Counted from the first letter of the stretch, positions 8,401 to 15,482 are shown. The stretch is DNA of 19,510 bases from Anaerolineae bacterium (GCA_016783285.1 JADHWW010000135.1:1-19510), one strand, 5' to 3'. A program made the numbers and translations. Notes: generated by a model not told the origin, from the letters alone.

Positions 8401-9256
8401 ACTCGTATTCCTCTACGCCACGGCCCTTGCGCTCGATGAACGATTCCATGTACCCTTCCAACGCCGCTTCGTCCACCGAGGTTCTGGCCCGTTCCTCGAA
8501 ATTGCGGATCCAGGCCCACAGTTGCTCCCGCGCCTGCGCGAATCGCTCCTCTTTCCGGCACTTTTCCTCCTGGAATTCCCGGTAGAGGGCCTGATGACTC
8601 TGGAAGCGCAAGAGGACGTAGCGGTGCAGTCGTTGTATCTCCTGCTTCAGATCGTCTATCAGGATGGTCTCGGTCTGGGGTTGGTCCGGGCTCAGGACGA
8701 GAGGGCTGGTCGTCGTAGCAGTGATTTCCTTCTTTAGCCGCTCTATCTCCAGGAATGCTTCCCTGCGGTATGCATCGAAGAAAGCGGAGAGAGTCTCTAT
8801 CTCGTCCTCCGTGGGAGGTGCAGTCGTACTGGGGGCAAAGGCGGTCAGCGGGAGAGCGTAGGCGAAACGAATCCTGTCGCCAACCCGGTGGTAGACCCGC
8901 GCCTCCCGGCCGTTGCACAGGACGGCGTGGGGGACTCCCTTGGCGAGCACGTAGCGGGTCAGTTGTTCCTCGTGCCGGGCCAGGTCTATTTCCTGGGTGC
9001 GCTTCAGTTCCCAGAGCGTCACCGGGATGCCGTCGGCCCGCACCAGGATGTCAATGACGCCGTCCTTTACGCGGTGTTCTGGATCCAGGTCGGCCTGCGG
9101 GTCGTAGCCCAGCGCGGCCAGGAGTGGCTCGACGATCTTGAGGCGCACGACGGCCTCGTCGGAGGCGGCCGGGGCAGAGTTCAGGTAATCGGTGTAGCCC
9201 AGGCCATCTTGCCGGAAGCGGGCAAAAATCTGGCAGATGGTGGCGACGGTATCCAT
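5495..9256 (-). CDS. Type IIG-like restriction-modification enzyme (fused nuclease and N6-adenine methyltransferase)
   Basis: The 1253-residue protein appears to join three modules. The N-terminus resembles the HsdR-N nuclease fold with DGVIDILV and ELK (Asp69, Glu83, Lys85), a PD-(D/E)xK pattern. The middle has an Eco57I/TaqI-type methyltransferase core: motif I DPACGSG (513-519) and catalytic NPPY (647-650), with the pre-core RKGQFYTPPQVVNYILDQVG. The C-terminal third resembles a TaqI-like target-recognition region followed by an unassigned tail. Such single-chain enzymes methylate adenine and cleave DNA near their site, defending against phage. ATG at 9256 has GGAGG 7 nt upstream; an alternative GTG lies at 9259. 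The start overlaps the upstream lipoprotein stop by one base (TGATG). I see no separate specificity subunit. Confidence 0.85.
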   Translation of the reverse strand: MDTVATICQIFARFRQDGLGYTDYLNSAPAASDEAVVRLKIVEPLLAALGYDPQADLDPEHRVKDGVIDILVRADGIPVTLWELKRTQEIDLARHEEQLTRYVLAKGVPHAVLCNGREARVYHRVGDRIRFAYALPLTAFAPSTTAPPTEDEIETLSAFFDAYRREAFLEIERLKKEITATTTSPLVLSPDQPQTETILIDDLKQEIQRLHRYVLLRFQSHQALYREFQEEKCRKEERFAQAREQLWAWIRNFEERARTSVDEAALEGYMESFIERKGRGVEEYEFVTEVVSRSGIKKHLSGVNHANLKIRAGEFYRAFTNLVRWRAKRLIELRFVRALVENFNRWQDEIGPMAEDHAAEFCLQTVYIFVTRLLLIRICEDKGLISQKISDGGYKDYVDFSQRFFSNIADAHATLLDIAYKDTGYIYGHFFSRDVFDWYTWEEEAIVRFFWVLNRFDFARVSADLIGHIYEQYVDELERKRKGQFYTPPQVVNYILDQVGYAGPGIAGRRLLDPACGSGRFLVEAARRLIPELRKQPDLSTDELVNERLRNGLFGLDINRFACFLAEVNLVVQVLDLVKDNEVFTIARFHIYPTNTLLSFAQEMGGLVAPGNGLVYDVRVAELIKSRGQDPSLGLNFSAGFDYVVGNPPYVRADSPGAGAMRGHIEDSERYRTLYKKWDLYIPFVEFALQTLAEDGRHGFIVSDAYQTEEYARPSRETLLRETTIESLTFAPKVRFFEEAQVHNLIYTLRRGAPPKGHRVQRYKAVAPALRSKDLKTLPALSQARWGARIFRAEFEGEEGLDFSECVELQEICYIGYGIAPVSHEGLDPITAGKRRKLFVTDDLLSDVQDQVHPKKFVQGKDMARFQIVRVRWLEWNTARVPNQLRRKKFTELFENEKLIVARRPHQGSLKAFYDARGEFYCDATAICAVPAHKLVNVHNRTLDRRDVRANLVRAAQNSPHYDPAYLTALINCRWLSGYLFKTIAKGKVDFYPDDLRQYPIPPANAETQAKIARLVDEIMDAKADVQRWRENGHCIDERGVVLNPRPFLDIWNIPTGDLIDASGFVTRQMGGYPTQLALEGQRLTFRKQPRSYFESDHPHVLDYLRLYLETNADGLRAYPVAELHIRIRIPHSPQAVQEFLERLEAERERVMLRWMVAAQHEALIEEWAFDLYSVPDERREKLGGHLHTFTDVPPDVAFVSILDNEEDNPMRRVACPRDGVWHYRTADPLPHAVLLWMHDGRSVLTEWRMVGL

Positions 9257-9867
9257 CACGGCTCCTCCACACGCAGGTTGTCAAAGTGTACCTCTACCCC
9301 CGGTTCGAAGAACGTGCCCGCGTACAGGCCGACGTCGCCTCGGGGGTAACTGCCGTCCTCGACCTGCGCCAGTGTCACGCCGTTGACGAGCAAGGTCATC
9401 GTCGCGCCCTGACAGACGACTTCCAGGAGGTTCATTGCCGCCCCCGTCTGAATGGCATCGGAGGGCGTCCAGTCGCCGCTCAACGCTGTCCACTCCCCCT
9501 CGTCGTACTTGCTGACCTGATAGTAGCCATCGCCGCTGATGGAAAAGCGATAAAAATGGTCGGTATCCCGCATCCGCACCAACACACCGTACTCGTTATC
9601 GTCAGGGCCGGCGATTTGGGTGGCCTCGACGGTGAGATGAAAGTCGGAGAACTTGCGGCCGGCGGAGGCCCAGGCCAGGCGGTTGGGCACGTTGACGAGG
9701 ACGCGCATCACGCCCTCGTGGTACTCGATCTCTGCGGAAGCATCCGACTCAGTCTGCCAGATGCTAGCCGGACCGGAAAAGTCATCGCTCCAGGGCAACT
9801 GCTCCCCTCCACAGGCAACCAGTAGAGCCACCAACGCCACGACGAGCAATTGTTTTCTTGCTCTCAT
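9256..9867 (-). CDS. Lipoprotein with a concanavalin-like (LamG/DUF1080-type) domain, copy 1
   Basis: The 203-residue product has a lipoprotein signal peptide (basic MRARK, hydrophobic LLVVALVALL, lipobox LVAC with Cys19). A beta-rich domain follows, with WSDDFSG, EYGVLVRMRDTDHFYRFSIS, GDGYYQVSKYDEGEW, LLVNGVTLAQVEDG and VEVHFDNLRVEEP. This pattern (FSxP, GVLxR, DxxxFYxFxIS, VNG, DNLRV) fits jelly-roll carbohydrate-binding or 3-keto-disaccharide-hydrolase-like domains. No catalytic residues can be assigned, so binding is as likely as hydrolysis. It lies 25 nt after its paralogue and its stop overlaps the start of the restriction-modification gene. Confidence 0.75.
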   Translation of the reverse strand: MRARKQLLVVALVALLVACGGEQLPWSDDFSGPASIWQTESDASAEIEYHEGVMRVLVNVPNRLAWASAGRKFSDFHLTVEATQIAGPDDNEYGVLVRMRDTDHFYRFSISGDGYYQVSKYDEGEWTALSGDWTPSDAIQTGAAMNLLEVVCQGATMTLLVNGVTLAQVEDGSYPRGDVGLYAGTFFEPGVEVHFDNLRVEEP

Positions 9868-9892
9868 CCGTTATTGTCCTGAAATCCGTGTT

Positions 9893-10543
9893 CTACGGCC
9901 GGGTAACGAGAAAGTTGTCGAACTGGACACGCACGTCACCCGCCGGGCCACTTCCGGCCCCGATACCCACGTCGCCCTGCGCGTGGGTGTCATCGGTGAC
10001 TGTCTCTAGTAGTTCGCCGTTGACGTAAAGACTCAGTTCGTCCCCGTTGCAAACCGCCAGAATACGGTTGGTTTGTTCGCCTGTCCTGATGGCGGGAGAG
10101 GGGGACATTCCATAACCATTGCCAGTGAGGACTTGCAGGTCGCCGCCATCCACGCGCCGGAAGATGGCATAGTAGCCGTCGGCGCTGATGGCAAAGTAGT
10201 AAAAATTGTCCGCGTCTATGTGGCGACAGAGGACACCGAAATGGGGGCCCTGGGAGCCGGAGGATGGACGGGCCTCCGCCTCGACGCTCACGTCGTCAAA
10301 TTCCTCACCGGGATAGGCCCAGGCGAACCAGTTCGGCTGGTGCAGTTCGAAAAAGTACTCACTCTTCTCGTAACCACGTTTGAACTGCTCGCACTGGTCC
10401 GCGTCCCACCCGCTGCGTGAGTTGTCGAAATCATCTTGAAAGAGCGGCTTCTGATCGTTGCCGCCGGTGCAGCCGCAAGCCAGTAGCAACAGTATGCCCA
10501 GCGTTATCAGGCAACTCTTCAAGCGATAGTGCCCCTTTTTCAT
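9893..10543 (-). CDS. Lipoprotein with a concanavalin-like domain, copy 2
   Basis: The 216-residue product starts at ATG 10543, chosen because GGGAGG lies 5 nt upstream and a good lipoprotein signal follows (MKKGHYRLK, hydrophobic LGILLLL, lipobox LLAC with Cys23). The mature part aligns by eye with the next gene: FQDDFDNSRSGW, FGVLCRHIDADNFYYFAIS, DGYYAIFRRVDGG, LYVNGELLETV and VQFDNFLVTRP. The two are tandem paralogues that have diverged strongly. A surface-exposed ligand-binding or sugar-related role is inferred. It is first in the block that continues into the restriction-modification gene. Confidence 0.75.
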   Translation of the reverse strand: MKKGHYRLKSCLITLGILLLLACGCTGGNDQKPLFQDDFDNSRSGWDADQCEQFKRGYEKSEYFFELHQPNWFAWAYPGEEFDDVSVEAEARPSSGSQGPHFGVLCRHIDADNFYYFAISADGYYAIFRRVDGGDLQVLTGNGYGMSPSPAIRTGEQTNRILAVCNGDELSLYVNGELLETVTDDTHAQGDVGIGAGSGPAGDVRVQFDNFLVTRP

Positions 10544-10565
10544 CACTGCCTCCCATCCACAGGGG

Positions 10566-10715
10566 AATTTAAGATTTACGGATCCAAGATTTAGAGATTT
10601 GAAAACTGCGCGGCACATCGTGAGGAGAGGGAAAAAGCACTGGCCAGTTGACTGTTTGTGCTTTTGCGCTGACGATGGTAAATCCGTCAATCTCAAATCA
10701 ACAAATCTTAAATCA
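10566..10715. repeat. Pair of AT-rich gattt repeats in inverted orientation, with an internal hairpin
   Basis: The left array (10566-10604) reads aatttaagatttacg and gatttagagatttgaaa. The right array (10679-10715) carries the same gattt motif on the opposite strand (caatctcaaatcaac, aaatcttaaatcac). Between them AAAAGCAC (10633-10640) and GTGCTTTT (10658-10665) form a perfect 8-bp inverted repeat. This sits in the long leader between the likely promoter near 10760 and the lipoprotein start. No small gene is evident in it. Confidence 0.65.
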
Positions 10716-10758
10716 CTCCATCCACGCAAAAAGTGATCCAGCGTGCAGACGTAGTGAG

Positions 10759-10786
10759 ATTATAGCACGAGCAGAGGATTTGCGAA
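10759..10786 (-). promoter_or_regulatory. Candidate promoter for the lipoprotein / restriction-modification block
   Basis: On the minus strand TATAAT (10759-10764) is preceded at 16 nt by TTCGCA (10781-10786), which matches the -35 consensus at four of six positions. It would give a leader of about 210 nt containing the inverted repeat pair. Strength and use are inferred. Confidence 0.5.
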
Positions 10787-10795
10787 AGGCTGGCA

Positions 10796-10824
10796 TTGCC
10801 CATATTTGATGACTATGCTACAAT
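10796..10824 (+). promoter_or_regulatory. Candidate promoter for the TPR-like gene
   Basis: TTGCCC (10796-10801) and TACAAT (10819-10824) are 17 nt apart and about 45 nt upstream of the ATG at 10869. A short repeat of gtaaaacgta lies between the -10 box and the AAGGGAAGG ribosome-binding site. Confidence 0.55.
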
Positions 10825-10868
10825 CGAAAAGTAAAACGTAATGCGTAAAACGTAAAAGGGAAGGTGCA

Positions 10869-11336
10869 ATGGCAAAGAAGCGAGTCAGCACGGGAGACCG
10901 TCGCAAGGCAAAGGAGCACGAGAAGCGGGGCGTTCAGGCCTACGAGGAGTGGGACATTGACCGGGCAGTTGAATGTTTCGAGAAATCTGCCCGTCTCGTC
11001 CCCGATGAGCCGGATTACCGGCTTTGCCTGGCCCGGGCGTTGGCTCGCAGTGGTGATTTCGACCAGGCCTTGCGAGCGCTGGCCGACTTTATGCGGCTGG
11101 AGCCCGAATCGCCGTTGGAGGATCGTTTCGAGCAGCTTTGGGCCAGCGGGATGGACGGGGTGGAACTTCTCCTCACCGACAAGATGACCGCGTCAGGGGC
11201 GCCCATCGAGGAGGTCGGCGCCGCTATTCAGATGTGGCTAGAGTACCGCATAACTCTCGGACGTGACGCGCTCATCGTGCGCAAGGCGGAGACCTGGGCA
11301 GCGGCGCGTCACTTATTTCGCCTCCTGTCCCCTTGA
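10869..11336 (+). CDS. Small TPR-like protein, C-terminus possibly altered by a rearrangement
   Basis: The 155-residue protein starts MAKKRVSTGDRRKAKEHEKR and has two helix-turn-helix pairs of tetratricopeptide type: AYEEWDIDRAVECFEKSARLV followed by DEPDYRLCLARALARSGDFDQALRALADFMRLEP. TPR repeats mediate protein-protein contacts; the partner is unknown. GGGAAGG lies just upstream of the ATG. Its last 20 or so codons overlap the broken kinase reading on the other strand (the kinase-like frame is convincing down to about 11320). The final residues may therefore come from a joined sequence rather than the original gene. It is the only intact plus-strand gene before the DUF2442 gene. Confidence 0.65.
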   Translation: MAKKRVSTGDRRKAKEHEKRGVQAYEEWDIDRAVECFEKSARLVPDEPDYRLCLARALARSGDFDQALRALADFMRLEPESPLEDRFEQLWASGMDGVELLLTDKMTASGAPIEEVGAAIQMWLEYRITLGRDALIVRKAETWAAARHLFRLLSP

Positions 11337-12106
11337 TCAACAGGTCAGTGTAGCCTCTAATCGAGGTCATCGGCTGCTTGAGTTCGTGGGAAACGAAAGA
11401 GATGAACTCGGTCTTGGCCTCGTTGGCGCGACGCACCTGCTCAAAGAGACGGGCGTTCTCCATAGCGATGGCCGCGTGGTCGGCCAGGCGGATGATGGAC
11501 TCCAGCGCCTCCGGGTTGAGATGTTCCCCGTGGGAGGACTCCAGGGCGATGACGCCGACGATTTGTTCCTCCCGCCGGATAGGTACCGTCAATTGGGCCA
11601 CCATCCCCGGCACTACCGGCATGTAGTCGGGGTCGTTCTCCACGTCATCCGCGAGTTCGGGTTCACCTGTCCGCACCACGCGCCCGATGATCCCCTGTTC
11701 CAGCGACCAGGGCTCTTCCTCGTGGGTGGAGATCAGTTCCTCCGGGTAGCCCCGGTTGGCCAGGAAGTGTAGTCCGCGCACCCCCTCCTCCGTCTCCGTG
11801 ACGACGGCCACGAGTCCCACGTCGGCCCCCGCTATCTGCAGCGCCCAATCCAGTGTCAGGCTCATCACCCGGTTATAGTCCAGGGTGGCGTCGAGTTCCC
11901 GGTCAATGCGTTGCATCATCGAGAGTTCTTCCACCCGTTCAGCCAGAGCCTGATCGGTTTGGGTGAACAGTCTGGCGTTCTCGATGGAAACAGCGGCGTC
12001 GGCTGCCAATGCCGTTAGCAGCCGCTCGTCATCCTCGCCAAATGGGCCGCCCGGTGCGCACGATTTCGCCGGTCAGACCCATCTCCACCGACCACTCGTC
12101 GTCAGA
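11315..12106 (-). pseudogene. Remnant of a GAF-domain sensor histidine kinase
   Basis: Translated leftwards, the segment begins inside a GAF domain (SDDEWSVEMGLTGEIVRTG, codons from 12106). It then changes frame near 12045 and resumes as FGEDDERLLTALAADAAV and SIENARLF. A full second GAF domain follows (DYNRVMSLTLDWALQIAGA to IGVIALESSHGEHLNPEA), then a HisKA dimerisation segment with the phospho-acceptor FVSHELKQPMTSIRGYTDLL. It stops there: the ATPase domain is missing. N-terminal sensor parts are also missing, and the first GAF domain has lost its middle. The longest open stretch is 11272-12009, but its last 15 or so codons look unrelated. In an intact protein this would be a cytoplasmic two-component sensor. 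It directly follows the nrdG stop codon. Confidence 0.8.
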
Positions 12107-12800
12107 TTTCCCTGACGCTGACGTCGGGCACCCACCTTCGGGCAGCGTCCGCCATTTCTTCCAGGACTGTGACAGGATATGGATCTATCTTGGCGATCTG
12201 CGGGGCCAGTGTCGAAGAAGACGACCGGAACTGCTGTATCAGGTACCGGCGTGCACCTGCTATTGACTGGGCGATGGTCTCTACGTCTTTGACCGTTACC
12301 ATCCCAGGCACGGCAGTAGTACGGAATTCGTACTCTATTTCCGATGAGAGGATGAGTTGGATGCTATTCTCTATGCGACTGATTTCGATTCTGCAGCCGG
12401 CCACCAATGAATATTTCTCCAGGGCCCCCTTGACATCCATGGCCACGTAATCCAACAATCCCTCCCGGAGCAACAGTTGGATTGACCGGGGGCGATAACC
12501 ATTGGTGTCCAGTTTAACAGCCAGCCCCAGGGATTTCAATTCCCGGGCAAAGTCTGCCAGGTCGGATTGTAGTGTCGGCTCTCCTCCGGTGATTACCACC
12601 CCATCCACAAATCCCTGTCGTTCAGCCAATAGCCGAAGAACCTCCCCGACCGTAATGTCTGGGAGGCTCTCCGGTCGCAACACCAGGTCTACGTTGTGGC
12701 AATACGGGCAGCGAAAATTGCAGCCGCCCGTGAACACGACGGTAGCAACTTTGCCGGGGAAATCAACGATAGAAGTCTTAACCAACCCCTTGATCTGCAT
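12102..12800 (-). CDS. nrdG: Anaerobic ribonucleoside-triphosphate reductase activating protein (radical SAM)
   Basis: The 232-residue protein uses S-adenosylmethionine and a 4Fe-4S cluster to place the radical on the glycine of the class III reductase. It starts MQIKGLVKTSIVDFPGKV and carries the cluster motif CNFRCPYC (CxxxCxxC), then VVITGGEPTL, LDTNGYRP and YVAMDVKG, all typical of glycyl-radical activases of this NrdG subtype. The ATG at 12800 is preceded by GAAGGGG. It overlaps the glycyl-radical ORF by 23 nt, so the two are co-translated. The C-terminus (DVSVREI) ends where the kinase remnant begins, so the last residues could have been changed by that junction. Confidence 0.9.
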   Translation of the reverse strand: MQIKGLVKTSIVDFPGKVATVVFTGGCNFRCPYCHNVDLVLRPESLPDITVGEVLRLLAERQGFVDGVVITGGEPTLQSDLADFARELKSLGLAVKLDTNGYRPRSIQLLLREGLLDYVAMDVKGALEKYSLVAGCRIEISRIENSIQLILSSEIEYEFRTTAVPGMVTVKDVETIAQSIAGARRYLIQQFRSSSSTLAPQIAKIDPYPVTVLEEMADAARRWVPDVSVREI

Positions 12801-12972
12801 TCGCCCCTTCGCTTTCGGACTCGGTCTGCACCACGTGCCGCACCGCGTACGGCCGGCGATCAGCAAACTCTTGTTGCTTGCCCTTATTCCAGTTATGGAC
12901 GGGGCGCAGGTAGCCTACAATACGAGAATAGACCTCACAAGGTATCTTTTTCTTCGTCTGCGAGTCGGTCAT
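12778..12972 (-). CDS. Stand-alone glycyl-radical segment of class III ribonucleotide reductase
   Basis: This 64-residue protein contains CEVYSRIVGYLRPV and NWNKGKQQEF, the C-terminal glycyl-radical signature of class III NrdD; Gly20 would carry the radical. The large NrdD ORF just upstream ends before this motif. The small ORF has its own Shine-Dalgarno sequence (AAAGGAG, 7 nt from the ATG at 12972) and starts 21 nt after the nrdD stop, so it is a separate gene and not a simple frameshift. I infer that it binds NrdD to complete the active site and is the target of NrdG. The C-terminal 25 residues are polar and non-conserved in appearance. Similar short ORFs exist in other genomes as far as I recall, but I cannot confirm this here. 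Confidence 0.8.
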   Translation of the reverse strand: MTDSQTKKKIPCEVYSRIVGYLRPVHNWNKGKQQEFADRRPYAVRHVVQTESESEGANADQGVG

Positions 12973-12993
12973 TTTACGTCTCCTTTTTCAAAT

Positions 12994-15018
12994 CTATATG
13001 GTCACGCCAAATCGGGCCAAATCCTCTGCTGTGTGTTCGTATGGACAAAAAGTGTGTTCGCCGGGAAGATAACCGTGAATGGGGCAAATGCTGAAGGTAG
13101 GGGTCAAGGTGAAATAGGGCAAGTGAAAGTTTTCTGCAATCCGGCGCACCAGCAGACGAGCCTGACGCCAGTCGTCAATTTGCTCGCCTAAAAACCCGTG
13201 GAATACGGTGCCTCCGGTGTAGAGCACTTGCAGGCTGTCTTGATGCGCCAGTGCTTCGAACAGGTCGTCGGTGCAATTCACCGGCAGGTGGGTGGAGTTG
13301 GTGTAATAGGGAGCCTGGTCGGATCCAGACGTCCTGATGTCTGGAAATCGTGCCTTGTCCTCTTTGGCCAGGCGGTAGGATGCACTTTCGGCCGGGGATG
13401 CTTCCAGGTTGTACAGATGATCGGTTTCCAACTGAAATTCTCGAATCCTTTCTCGCATGAATAAGAGCACCCGTGCGGCAAAGTCCTTGGCCTCCTGGTG
13501 AAAGATGTCCACCCCCAGAAAATTGAGACAACATTCGTTCATCCCATTGACTGCAATCGTCAAAAAGTGATTGGCCCAGTATGACTCAAAACGCTGTTTT
13601 ATGGCTGCCAGGTAATATTTGCTATAGGGATAGAGCCCCTCCTCAGTAAACTGCTCGAGGACTTTGCGTTTGATCTCTAGACTTTTCTGGGCCAGCCGCA
13701 TGACCGCCTCGAGCAAGGCCCAGAAATGCTCCTCATTCTCGGCCAGGTAGCCAATCCGCGCCATGTTGAGTGTGACGACGCCGATACTGCCGGTGAGAGG
13801 GTTCGCGGCGAACAGGCCACCGCCACGTTTCCAGAGTTCTCGATTATCCAGGCGCAGTCGGCAACACATGCTCCGGGCATCCTCGGGCTTCATATCACTG
13901 TTTATAAAATTGGAAAAATAGGGAATTCCATATTTCGCCGTCATCTGCCATACGGGTTTCAGGGCCGGATTGTCCCAGTCAAATTCTTTGAATATGTTGT
14001 ACGTCGGTATCGGAAAAGTAAAGACGCGGCCACTGGCGTCACCTTCCAGCATGATCTCAGCGTAGGCGCGGTTTATCATGTCCATCTCTGGCTGGAAATC
14101 GCCATAAGTCTCATTCTGCAATTCCCCTCCAACGATGACGGGCATATCCCGCAGCGTCGCTGGCGGGATCAGATCCATCGTCAGATTCGTGAAAGGGCTT
14201 TGGAACCCCACCCTCGTCGGCACGTTAATGTTAAAGACAAATTCCTGTATCGCCTGTTTGACCCCTCTGTAAGACAAGCCGTCGGCTCGGACAAACGGAG
14301 CCAGGAGAGTATCAAAGTTTGAAAATGCCTGGGCCCCGGCCGTTTCGCCCTGCAATGTGTAGAGGAAATTGACGGCCTGTCCCAGCGCCGAGCGTAGGTG
14401 TCTGGGAGGTTTACTTTCGGTTTTGGCGCTCACGCCACCGAATCCCCGCAGTAACAAATCTTGAAGATCCCATCCGCAACAATAGGCTGCCAGGACGCCA
14501 AGATCGTGAATGTGCAAGGCTCCATCTATGTGCGCCTGCCGAATCTCTGGAGGGTATATCTTTTGCAGCCAGTAGCGGGCTGTGACGGAAGAAGCCACGT
14601 AAAAATTCAACCCCTGCAAGGAATAGTTCATATTGGCGTTCTCGTTCACTCGCCAATCAGAACGTTCGAGATAATCATCCACGAGCTTCATGCCATCCAG
14701 GATAAGCCGTCTGGTATCTCGAGCCTGGGAGCGTTGTTCCCGGTATAGAATGTAAGCTTTGGCAACCCGGGCCTGCCCGTCTTCGATGAGTACTTGCTCC
14801 ACAATGTCCTGAATGTCCTCGACGTGGGGATAATGCCCATCTTGACCGAATTTTTCGATGATGGAGATCTCTACTCGTTGGGCCAGGCTCTCTGCCCACC
14901 GGCGATCGTGCCCACTGTCAGTGGCTTGCGCGGCCTTGAGGATGGCGTGCGCGATTTTGGCTCTATCGTAGGAAACGATGTCCCCATCCCGCTTCACAAT
15001 CGCTTGGATTGGATTCAT
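12994..15018 (-). CDS. nrdD: Anaerobic ribonucleoside-triphosphate reductase, large part (class III)
   Basis: The 674-residue protein reduces ribonucleoside triphosphates to deoxy forms without oxygen. An N-terminal ATP-cone (VKRDGDIVSYDRAKIAHAI to about residue 95) gives allosteric activity control. The barrel has family landmarks: HIHDLG, the thiyl-radical region MCCRLRLD (Cys385 and Cys386) and GSIGVVTLNMARIGYLA. The tail reads CPIHGYLPGEHTFCPYEH (645-662), the metal-binding region, then stops 12 residues later without the glycyl-radical motif, which is on the next ORF. Only two cysteines are present where class III enzymes often have four. Its ATG overlaps the nrdR stop as ATGA. Confidence 0.93.
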   Translation of the reverse strand: MNPIQAIVKRDGDIVSYDRAKIAHAILKAAQATDSGHDRRWAESLAQRVEISIIEKFGQDGHYPHVEDIQDIVEQVLIEDGQARVAKAYILYREQRSQARDTRRLILDGMKLVDDYLERSDWRVNENANMNYSLQGLNFYVASSVTARYWLQKIYPPEIRQAHIDGALHIHDLGVLAAYCCGWDLQDLLLRGFGGVSAKTESKPPRHLRSALGQAVNFLYTLQGETAGAQAFSNFDTLLAPFVRADGLSYRGVKQAIQEFVFNINVPTRVGFQSPFTNLTMDLIPPATLRDMPVIVGGELQNETYGDFQPEMDMINRAYAEIMLEGDASGRVFTFPIPTYNIFKEFDWDNPALKPVWQMTAKYGIPYFSNFINSDMKPEDARSMCCRLRLDNRELWKRGGGLFAANPLTGSIGVVTLNMARIGYLAENEEHFWALLEAVMRLAQKSLEIKRKVLEQFTEEGLYPYSKYYLAAIKQRFESYWANHFLTIAVNGMNECCLNFLGVDIFHQEAKDFAARVLLFMRERIREFQLETDHLYNLEASPAESASYRLAKEDKARFPDIRTSGSDQAPYYTNSTHLPVNCTDDLFEALAHQDSLQVLYTGGTVFHGFLGEQIDDWRQARLLVRRIAENFHLPYFTLTPTFSICPIHGYLPGEHTFCPYEHTAEDLARFGVTI

Positions 15019-15482
15019 AAAGACGTCTCCTGTTCCCGCTCCCTGAACAGACGGTCAATCTCTGCCCGCACTGCCTCCAGGTCGTCCAGTCCCAGATAGA
15101 CGATGGCGTAACGAATGTAGGAGACCGGGTCCAGCGCCTCGAGTTCCTTGATGGTCAAGTCACCGATCACATCGCTGGGAATCTCCGTCTTGCCCATCTG
15201 GCGGATGTGATTCTCCACCCGGTCAACTATGCGCTCCAGATCGCCGGCCGAGACAGGCCGTCTGGCACAGGCCGTGCGCAGGCCCGAGAGCAACTTTTCG
15301 CGGTTGAACTCCTCCCGCCGGTCGTCGCGCTTGACTACCAGCGGGGTGGTCAGGATGGCCCGTTCCACCGTACTGAAACGTCGCCCGCACGCTTTGCACA
15401 CACGGCGACGACGTACACCCCGCGCACTGCGAGTCGTATCGAGCACTCGCGTGCGAGCATTACCGCAATAGGGACACTCCAT
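15015..15482 (-). CDS. nrdR: Transcriptional repressor NrdR
   Basis: The 155-residue protein has the NrdR design: an N-terminal zinc ribbon MECPYCGNARTRVLDTTRSA with Cys3, Cys6, Cys29 and Cys32, then an ATP-cone (about 46-136) containing VVKRDDRREEFNREKLLSGL and SYIRYAIVYLGL. NrdR senses ATP/dATP and represses ribonucleotide reductase genes by binding paired operator boxes. Here it is first in the operon that it should control, with two candidate boxes 34-85 nt upstream. GGAG lies about 9 nt before the ATG. Length is normal for the family. Confidence 0.96.
   Translation of the reverse strand: MECPYCGNARTRVLDTTRSARGVRRRRVCKACGRRFSTVERAILTTPLVVKRDDRREEFNREKLLSGLRTACARRPVSAGDLERIVDRVENHIRQMGKTEIPSDVIGDLTIKELEALDPVSYIRYAIVYLGLDDLEAVRAEIDRLFREREQETSL

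Noticed and set aside
7853..8737. Plus-strand open frame of 294 codons
   Set aside because: It is the shadow of the methyltransferase region of the type IIG-like gene, with no recognisable domain.
5495..9256. PglX of a BREX system or the methylase of DISARM
   Set aside because: No pglZ, brxC, drmA or drmB type genes are present on either side, and the HsdR-N-like N-terminus fits a self-contained type IIG-like enzyme better.
12778..12996. A frameshift separating the NrdD C-terminus from the glycyl-radical motif
   Set aside because: The small ORF has its own AAAGGAG and ATG after a 21-nt gap and its own N-terminal sequence, which a single indel would not explain. Read-level confirmation is still worthwhile.
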